Below, piece after piece: positions 36,876 to 45,342 of a stretch of DNA of 64,000 nt (position 1 is the first letter of the stretch; every line of letters begins with the position of its first letter). The position numbers and the translations under genes were made by a program. The notes beneath the pieces are model-generated. The model was given only the letters and a program-made list of their open reading frames with translations, had not been told where the DNA came from and ran no database searches. Origin of the DNA: Astrocystis sublimbata (taxonomy: Eukaryota; Ascomycota; Sordariomycetes; Xylariales; Xylariaceae); NCBI GenBank assembly GCA_022453515.1, contig JAJNNY010000041.1:124001-188000 (forward strand), written 5' to 3'.

Positions 36876-38284
36876 CTACTGTGGCGCATGCACGAATGCT
36901 AACTGGTCCATCTCATCGCCGTCCCGTCCCAGGAACCCGACGATCGCCCACCCCTCAGGCGCGTCAAACGTCGCGCAGTCCGAGGTCGTGGTTCCCGCCT
37001 CCAGTTCCCGCCCAGCACTCGTTGTCGCCTTGATGTAGAAATTGCGTGTCTTGCCCGACCGCTGACCTCGGCAGAGCTGAGCGCTCGCCCAGGTCTCGCC
37101 GTCCTCGAGTTCCAGGGTGGAGGCCGAGCCACCTTCTCCTCCGTGGGTCATTGTCGTTCCGTCCACCAACGTGACGGCTACGCTATCAAGCCTATTGGCC
37201 CCCTTGAACGTCAGCACGCTGGCTTTCGGTGCGTCCACGGCCGAGAGTGCCGGCACGTCGCTGAACCAAGTGCCCTCTACGCCGCCCCAGAAATCGGATT
37301 GGCGCAGCGAGGCTCCGGCTGCCCATGTGAAGTTTGTAGTGACAGGGTTGTGGTCAGTCAGCAGACTGCCGTTTGGCTGAAGAAACTTGTCGCTCTCGTA
37401 GGACCAATGCGTGGCCGTAAGATCAAGCAGGGGGCTTCCGCGGTAGAAGATCTTATCGACCGTCTCACATTCGTTCGTCGTGCTGGGGTTGTCGCAGAGG
37501 ATCTCCTCGGTCGGGGCAACGCCCCCCAGGATGAGTTCCACCCAAGCATCCGTGAGCCCGGCCTGCGACAGGAAATCGGGAACTACATCGACAGTCCGTG
37601 TGTACCGACTGTTTGTGTCGCCGAACACAACGACAGCATTGCCAGTGCTCCAGGTGTTGATGTGATCCGCGACCTGGTAGAGATTCGATGCACGGGCCTC
37701 GTTATCCTCATCTTCGGTTCCAGCATCTGTGTGCATGTTGTAGGCGTCGATGTAGACACCGTCGGATAACTTCAAGCGCATGAACGTGAAGCCTTTCGGC
37801 GTCAGGCAATCGAACTCGGAAGCATCGCTACACTTGTTCCACTTGACGCGCTTGAAATCGACCCAGTCATAGTTCGATAGAGTATTCAGTCCGGATCCGA
37901 ACGGCACGCCCCCGGACGTCGCCGTGCGATAAGGGTGTATGTCCGTCTTGAAGATGTAGGCATGGTAATTGAAATCCTATAATCTTATCAATCACCGCTC
38001 GACGGGACGTGTTTCATGCACGTATGACCCTGCGCCCTCGGATCGCTTGGGGTTTGAGGTAGGTGACGAACCTCTTGTGCGTGGATTAGGTCATAACCAA
38101 GCTCGGCGAACTTGGTGCCAATCATCTCCGAGTTCGTTGTCTTCTTTCCCGGTACGTCGTTGCCGTTCAAGATCTCCGGGAGTCCTGCCACGTTCATGCT
38201 CAGAACGTTCAGGACCCCGCTGGTTGCGGCCGTTACGGGTGTGCCTAGCAATGCGGCCAGGGCCACGCTCGTGGTGGTCTTCAT
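36876..38284 (-). CDS. secreted endonuclease/exonuclease/phosphatase-fold enzyme with C-terminal jacalin-like domain
   Basis: Exons 38284-38072 and 37976-36876 are joined in phase 0 over a 95-nt intron (GTTCGT...TTATAG), giving 437 residues. MKTTTSVALAALLGTPVTAA is a signal peptide, so the product should be secreted or in the secretory pathway. Residues 25-300 form an EEP domain with its metal and catalytic motifs: SMNVAGLP, the HAQED acid, YNMHTDAG, GDTNSRY, DKIFYRG and LTDHNPV. The family includes sphingomyelinases, inositol phosphatases and DNases, and I cannot pick the substrate. The last 130 or so residues (WGGVEGTWFSD to GFLGRDGDEMDQLAFVHAPQ) look like a jacalin-type beta-prism, which in such proteins may bind glycans. 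The start at 38284 was chosen because it opens the signal peptide; an in-frame ATG at 38362 would add 26 residues ahead of it. Confidence 0.85.
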
Positions 38285-41200
38285 TGTGACAAGTAAAGAA
38301 AGCCAAACGCTATTATTATTAGTAGTAGTAGTAGTTATTATGAGCGTAGTATCGTGTACCAATCCGGATGGACGAAACGAAACTGCTGGTTGTATTTATA
38401 TGAGCAGGTCACCACTGCATCAATTAGTTCGCCTAGTCACCCAGTGTAGTTTACCGACTAGAGAGCCGTCATCGTATAGCACGGATGTGTCGTCACCCCA
38501 GAGCTTTAAATTCGTATTCATCGGTTTTCAGCATGATCTTCTACAAGTGAAATGATGTGCCAGCAAGACCATGGCAACGCAGTGTCCTTTGCAAGTGCCA
38601 AGCATCGGTGCATTTTCCTGAATCGGCTGCAGTGTGACAGTGCCGAGATTTGGGTCCATCGCCGAGATGGGCGCATTGGGGACAGAAATACGCTCTGCCA
38701 CTCAAATCACCGGTTACGCCTATGGAATTATGCTACCTACTGGGAGGTGAATCTGGCATTAGTGCATACGGGTGGGGGTAGATGTTGAACTGCAATGTTG
38801 TCTCTATGCTTTTGCTCGTCTTTCGATGCACATGCAAGTAATTAGATGATATAGGCATGCCCTTACTTTATTTACACATAACAACTAGCAACCCACATTT
38901 GACATCAAGTAGAAGATGGGCAAAGACATGACAAGTCAATCCATTCAGTAACCAGGGAGGAACCTATTTTGTTTAGATCAAAGAAGTTACACTCAAGCCG
39001 ACGGGCAATGTAACCAGGTCATGTAGATACTACTCTGACAGCTGGAACTTGAGACTATGTTGTGTTTATGGATTACCCGTGGCAAGTCCATCTGAACTCT
39101 GTGTGTTTTACATGCAGCATCAGGCGCCGATATCTAGTTCCTAACTCTAACTAGATTCCGGTATAATACTTCGATGCGCCCAGCACATACACCGCGATGG
39201 ACATTTGACACTACTGTACGTAGACATTAGACGACACCTGTTTGATCATCAGACAAGTAAGCATGGTCAACCACGTGTGTATACACAGCACATCAGACTG
39301 GCTACACTAACTAAATCTTGTTTTCTTCCCACCGTGCACTTCTGATTGACTTTACTAGGTACTTAAGGTACCTAGATCTACAATCAATGGGTGTCATATA
39401 TTTGATGTCTTGGTTTAAACAAGGCAAGAGAACTCCCAACCTTAAGCCAATTCAACAAAGTAAGGCGAGCGACATTATGATCACTCCGCAGATAAAACCC
39501 ACTTAAGTACTTATTGATAGCGAATGGCTCTTGAGCTTGATCAGTCATGATGGGAAATCGGATATCACCCCTAGTGTAGTGTAATCATAGTCCTCCCCAT
39601 GCTTTTCCTGGAATAACAACTGCATCGTAGAGGGTGACTATTATCTGATTACTGTATTCGCTCATGTTTCTACTATGAAGAACAAGTTTTTGATCGCCGC
39701 TAAGGCATAAAGTTAATAAGCATATCAACTCCATATGCTACACCAACCCAGTACAGAGCCGGAGATCGAATGCCAAGTTCGGATACTTCTACTTATTCCC
39801 ACAGTACTAGTCAACTTGTTCCAGTCCTTGTCAATCTCGTGTGCTATTATTGTGCTCTAAGCTACTCGGCTAGGTATACACTGGTATTCTTCAAGATCGG
39901 GATCATACATATTCGACATATACATGGGCTTTCACGATTTGCGTTAGCTTAGACAAGCCGGCGAGAAGGGTCCATGGAATATTGCGGTCCCTTGTCTCGC
40001 TGCAAGACCTCCCATGCGAGATACTTCCTCCCAGGATCAACAGGTACCTAGCCATGACATAGTGGCGCATGGATGTAAACAACGCTATGATATATTATGG
40101 TCAAAGCCGTGATTGCCTGGAAACGTATTTCATGCCTTCTGTGGTTTAAGTAGATAGGCGAAAATGTGGTTCAGACCTCACTCGGCTGGCTGGGTAAGAT
40201 CGCCACTGCTACATGCCAATGCCAGACGCAGTACGTTCTAGAACATATCAAATTGATGGTGAGTAACGCTTCAAAGATCTCCCAAACGAGTGCCAAACCA
40301 TTGTGTACACCCATCCAGCATGTGAGAGGTAAACCTGCCAGGTAGCAACCTGCAGTCGGCAAGAATAACGAGGTAGCAGTCTGCATACAATAGAGACGGT
40401 TGAATCCTTCCGTCCCGCGTGAGTGCATCACAATGTGTATACTTACAGAAGTAGAGTAGTCGATAGTACAGAAATAGGTACTGTAGGTCGACTAGGTGTA
40501 GCAGCCTCGCCAGTCTCGCCAGTATGGTGCACTCCGTACGTATGATACCCCAAGGATTACCACGTTATCCGTGCCACATGCAACCCAAGGCGGAATCAAC
40601 ACCACCTAAATAGACTTACATGCACAAAAGCTCGGCCCTTCTGCAAGATAATCACTCTTGTCTGGATAAACGAATCGCGTCGGGCTATTATGTACTCGTA
40701 CTGTAGTGCATCCGTAAAGGATACACAGTTCGTCTTTCCGACTGGGATCCGGTCGCACGACGTCTCCCGTTCTGTCTGTGCGCCATGCCCGAGCATACCC
40801 TTCAGCCCAGGCCCCTGCATCGTGGTGTGTCAACGCCAGTCTCAAGGATCAAGGATCCATCGGAATAGCGAATTGAGTGACTCGCCCCTGCATTGAACAT
40901 GCGATTGCTCGCATGGGGATGCTAAGCACCTGTCGAGCCTGTCGACCTGTCGCGATGCGCACGCACCAGCACACGGTCAGCCCCATCTCCAGAATCTATC
41001 ATTTTCCACAGTGCTCTTAAGCAAGGAATCCCTGGGCGTTTCTCTTCAACTATGGCGAACCAGGAACATTATGTCATGTATTTGTTAGCGTGCTGCCATG
41101 CCTGCCTGGCGAGCTTGTAGGTATCCAAGCACCCAGGATATCCCCAGTGCATACTTGGTAGACCTGGAGTAAAGCACTTGCCAACGTCATTATATTATTT

Positions 41201-42003
41201 ATGGTCAGCATTGTGGTCAACACTGAAGTTGGTGAAGAAACACTCCGGTTTCGTGCAGCACACACTGCTATCCTATCTAATTAGTTGAAGTTATTGTTAT
41301 AAGTATCATGAAATCACAGCTATCAGTCAAGAGGCTGACGTCTTATTTGGGGTTCTGTTCATTGTAAGATTGCATATAATTAGTGTATACGACCGAGTCG
41401 CTGACTGATGGATTTGACTTGGTGGTTGCTGTCTCTAGGACAGTAAAAGTCCCACGATCAAGCACCCAAATTGAATAACTGACAGCATGAATAGGTCTCG
41501 CCAAATTACTGAAGCTTTGTGTGAATGAAATAGGGGCGTATGAGGTCGGTGTGTACAATTTGCCGCCAATCCTAATGTGTCCTTAAAGCTGTTGGCGATG
41601 AGGCTTGTAAGCATACAATGGATGAGTGGTAAGCGGGTTTGTGCTTGGTAAGATCGAACTAAAGTACTGGAGACTGGAGACTGGAGCCCTTAACACGGCC
41701 TGTGGGCGAGGAAACAAACAATCACTTTTGATCGAGTGTTACCGAGCAGGCTTTGAAATCAATATAGACAGACCTCACATCCTCTTTCACCTGTCGCGAA
41801 GAGCTATATTAAATGATCAGGAAGCTCTTCGTGTTTAAGGTCAGATGTGATCTAACTAGATCTATGCATTTGTGTTTTCCTAGTGCACAACCAATACTGC
41901 GCAGATATCATAGACTTGCCGATGATAGTGTACCGGACCGGTCTGTCGTGATGTAAGCCCCTTGTCGTGTCTCGTCGATAGCGAGAGGCAATAGCTGCTT
42001 CAA
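38285..42003. other. 3.7-kb stretch without a supported gene
   Basis: The left end should be the promoter of the secreted EEP gene. Apart from short AGT and TTA repeats near 38310-38340 I see no organised element. Short frames around 40600-41560 lack domains or splice continuity. Confidence 0.4.
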
Positions 42004-42386
42004 CTAATTCGCCATCTCTTCATTCTGTGTCTTTCGAGCGCCAAGTTCATGTATTATCAGGCCGTTTTCATGCATCATATACGCAAGGTGAGGTGGTGTC
42101 TCTTGCTTGTCCACCTCTGTCTCTATCAGGTCGTTCTCAGCGAAGTTCCCGGGCAGGTCTGGGACCCAATCTGGCTTCAGCCGTTTGCTTTGTGATTCCA
42201 GCAGATATATCAGGTCGGTGAGATCTTCGGTCGATTTCTCGGGCTTTGTCTTCTTGGAGTACATCTGGTTGAGCCTGGAATAACCGTAAGTGTGAGGTAC
42301 CGCTAGTCACCGATGATAGTAGGCAAAACTAACCTTGAATTAGCGAGGATATCTCGAGTAAGTACGTAATTGTCATTGGAGGCCAT
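42004..42386 (-). CDS. small protein resembling the N-terminal cap of a SAM-dependent methyltransferase, core missing
   Basis: Exons 42386-42334 and 42274-42004 join in phase (intron GTTAGT...TTCCAG, 59 nt) to give 107 residues. The first 21 residues (MASNDNYVLTRDILANSRLN) resemble the opening found in many fungal class I SAM methyltransferases of the LaeA/trans-aconitate type, where a Y-x-L-x-RD motif and an S-R-L-N motif precede the glycine-rich SAM site. Here the protein then runs directly into a charged stretch and stops: no GxGxG motif, no acidic loop and no substrate domain. It is either a truncated remnant that still has a clean ORF and intron, or an unrelated small protein. It lies 565 bp from the introner-bearing gene on the same strand. 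Confidence 0.5.
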
Positions 42387-42951
42387 TCTAGCGGATGTTT
42401 GTTCGATCGGTGGCTTCAGTTGCACTGTTTACCAGAGAATTGAGCGACAGACGACCTGAAGACGCGTAGGGATTGGACAACGAAGCGGGCGAAATCTGGG
42501 CAGACAAAGAACAGTATCTACCTACCTAGGTAGGTATTATGGATGTAACAAACAATCACAGCAGCGAAGTCGCTTTGATCAAAACGATATGGCCCGATCT
42601 GGATAATGTTGGTATTCAGCTCCTCCCGCACGGTATCTAAGTGACTGTATAACAGGCGAACTGGGGGAAGCAAGGGCGTTGAAGTTTAATATGCGTACAT
42701 GTAGTTTAAAAAGTGAAGGGGGAAACAGACATGCTCTAATGCAGTGGTGTTTGTGTCTACATGTTGATTTCAAACTGGTTTCAACCATTGCAGACCTCAT
42801 ACGATAATATATCGATAGATAGATAAATAATTACATTTTTGTATCTCCGAGCCTCCAGTTAGAAACACTAAATCCTTGTCGCCTTTTCATTGTCCCTCGT
42901 AAAATCGATTCGTTTTTCTCCTTCACTTACATAGTAAAGTGACAGCAGTGA
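42387..42951. other. intergenic, between two small minus-strand genes
   Basis: No gene seen. A perfect CTACCTACCTAGGTAGGTA element is at about 42518-42537. The right part is probably the 3' UTR of the next gene. Confidence 0.5.
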
Positions 42952-44255
42952 TCAATATCCTATCATATTGCTAAAATATTGCTTAGCTGGAATCTTCTCA
43001 CAATCTGCATCCAAGTCTACTTCCCAGGGCTTTGGCCACTTAGCGTGCTTCTTCCGGTCATTCTGGTAAACCAGATCATCAAGTATGTGCACAACTTCTA
43101 CAGGTAGTTTGTGGACCCGTCTCTCGTACTTTTTCTCAGCTTCTTTCTTCCGTCCCTCGGCGTGTTTGATCTCATCCTCGGTCAGGTGGCCCTGTTCGCG
43201 GAGGGTACGGAGACAATCCTCCCACTACAATCGTTGCAGTTAGTAATTGTCTTTTACAGTAAGAAAATTGGTCATAGAATGGGGGTTCACAGGCGTCTCG
43301 GGAGCATGGATACCTGTTAAGGTAGTTTATGCCTCCATAACTTGCTAGAAAGGGGAATAAATGACTCTAGGGAATGCATACCTGCAACCATTGAGTCAGT
43401 ATTTGCCACTGAAGGGGAAGAAATTTCTCAGGGGGGTGGCGACTCGGGAGCAAAGTTGCCCGTGAGGACAATCTATGCCCCGGAGAGTTGCCATCAGAGG
43501 GAAAGAATGGCTCCAGTGATTACATACGGTGCTTTTTATATTTGTTAACTTTTTCGCCTGCTCGTCCGCATCTTTTCTGATGACTTCGTTTATCGTTCCG
43601 ATTCGGACGCCCTCTATGTGCGAGGGCCCCATCTTGATACCATTCTTAAATATTTCGACCATAGCGTCGAGCCGATCGACATCTAATTGTTGAATAACGG
43701 GTTCTGGTACTGCAACCGCTGCAGTCAGTAATTGCCTTTTATAGTAAATGAATTACCCATGAAACAGTGCTTTGCAGGTGTCTCGGGAGCATAGATACCT
43801 ATGAGGGCAATTAATGCTCCCGAGAAATGCCAGAAGGGGGAATAAATGACTCCAGGAGTTGCATACGATAGCCTTTTTTTCTCCATTCAAATTTGCGCTC
43901 AGACCAGTCGTTGTTTGCCTCGGTCAAGTACGCTCTGCATTGCTCGCAGTATTTTGTTGCTGTAAGTCTGATGTTGAACCTTGGTGGCGTGCACATTGGC
44001 TCGTGGAGATACCTGGTCTGACGACGGCATAGGATTGGCGGAATAGGATATTCGTTGGCAGTGTGCCCACACTATGTTAAACCCTTCGGTCAGCTTTTTC
44101 AACGCGAGTGCCACGTGCATAGTTATAGGAGTATCGAGATAACACTGCTGCGGCGCACAGTGGTAAGCTCGTATTTCCAGAAACTTGCATGGAAAGAGAA
44201 AGCCTGGCTCCTCGAAGAAACTCACCAGATAGCCACCATAGTTGTATACGCACAT
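42952..44255 (-). CDS. unknown 229-residue protein with CGH motif; three introns are repeated introner-like copies
   Basis: Exons 44255-44226, 44071-43867, 43709-43528 and 43224-42952 keep one frame throughout and end at TGA 42954-42952. The N-terminus MCVYNYGGYLCGH, with later cysteines in ILCRRQTRYLHEPMC and TKYCEQCRAYL, suggests a small metal-binding region of a type common in uncharacterised fungal proteins. The rest is a Lys/Glu-rich, mostly helical tail (EVIRKDADEQAKKLTN, TEDEIKHAEGRKKEAEKKYE). I do not recognise a family. The remarkable part is the gene structure. The introns at 43866-43710, 43527-43383 and 43382-43225 are related in sequence, and the last two are directly adjacent. 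Reading continuity across all junctions (phase 1 into exon 3, phase 0 into exon 4) supports all splice sites. The first exon is only ten codons and is the least certain. Confidence 0.65.
43225..43382 (-). mobile_element. introner-like intron, copy B (158 nt)
   Basis: Starts GTATGCATTCCC and ends with a TACTAAC branch point and CGATTGTAG. It shares the AGAGTCATTTATTCCCC block near the 5' end, the CATGCTCCCGAGAC block and the AAAAGACAATTACT block with copy A. It abuts copy C with no base between. The stem-forming left arm seen in copy A is degraded here. Confidence 0.7.
43383..43527 (-). mobile_element. introner-like intron, copy C (145 nt)
   Basis: Starts GTATGTAATCACTGGAGCCA and ends TACTGACTCAATGGTTGCAG. 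It shares the GGAGYCATT start block, the GCTCCCGAG core and the branch/acceptor end with copies A and B. A partial inverted repeat (CTCCGGGGCA against TGCTCCCGAG) remains. The next base is the first G of copy B's donor. Confidence 0.7.
43710..43866 (-). mobile_element. introner-like intron, copy A (157 nt)
   Basis: Starts GTATGCAACTCCTGGAGTCA and ends TACTGACTGCAGCGGTTGCAG. It contains a perfect 12-bp inverted repeat, TCTCGGGAGCAT and ATGCTCCCGAGA, separated by about 21 nt, predicting a stable hairpin in the pre-mRNA. Two AG sites lie nine bases apart; only the distal one keeps the frame open into exon 3. Confidence 0.75.
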
Positions 44256-45342
44256 ATCCGTCTCACTTGGTGCTAATACCGCTGGGAAACTCTGTAGTGG
44301 TTCTATTAATTGATGGTCCAGGCAGGTGTAGGAATAGTGCAAACGTAGCAATAGTAGGTGTTTCAGTATTTTATATGAGGGAGTAAACGAGCCAAAGAAG
44401 TCTAAATGACTTTAAGTAGCGGGAAATTTCTAATGCCGGACTATTAAGGAACAATGCCTTGGTTGTGGAGTTGATGCTTTATTGTTCTCCTCACTTCTAG
44501 CTGGCAAGCTGGTAAAAGGCCTGGCAAATGAGAAGGGAGAAAGGAGCAGCCTTTCTCGAGACCTTCAAGTTACATTGCAATGTATCTCTCCTTTGTTTAC
44601 GAAGCAAGCAAGACTAGGCATTTTTTTTTTTTGGAAAACTGCTGGTGCTAAAAAGAGAAAGAAAGACTCACCTGCCCAAGGTACTGATGTTCAGAGACAT
44701 GTTACTGACTGCCAAGTATTACCCATAAGCAAGTGAGCAGCTTAGGGTGCAAGCCAAAGAACAGCAACCCTACCTCATACCCCCCACTCTCCTCCATTGA
44801 TCACCGAGAAAATCGCTTCAACAGGGATCGTCCTCGTGTTTAAGGCATATAGATCATAAGCGCATCCTCCTAGCCCATAGTATAAATGTCACCAAACTCC
44901 GCAATTAGGTCTAATAATGCCGCCGAAATTACGTTTTGAGGACCAAAATTCTAGATTTGGTTGGCCTATCAGTCCTTGTATTTTGGCGGACGACACGTCG
45001 ATGAGACGCGGTTGTGCGGGCTTGAATAGTGATGGATGAGCTGGCAAACTTGAAGATTAACTGTAACCCGTCAGAAACATGGCCTCGAAGTTGGGGATTG
45101 TCCCCGAGGGACGCGCAGGGCTTGGATCAAAGTCGTTGGCTTACCTATCTTCAGAAGGAAACCAAGTGACATTGGTATGATCACTACCTGAGCCCTGGAT
45201 ACCCTATTTACGTGCTCGCATCGTACATATTCGACATATGACAAACAAGTCACATCCATTCAACTGGTCGAGTAGATTCACAGTCAAGGGAATAGGTTGA
45301 GTGAATGAATAGGTAATCGGCGGAGCATTCTGTTCAATTAAT
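44256..45342. other. intergenic, no gene seen
   Basis: Probably holds the promoter of the introner-bearing gene at its left end and the EME1 3' flank at its right end. A run of T lies near 44622-44633. No domain-bearing frame is present. Confidence 0.5.

Noticed and set aside
37143..37769. 208-residue plus-strand frame
   Set aside because: Antisense shadow of the EEP enzyme exon, which carries all catalytic motifs.
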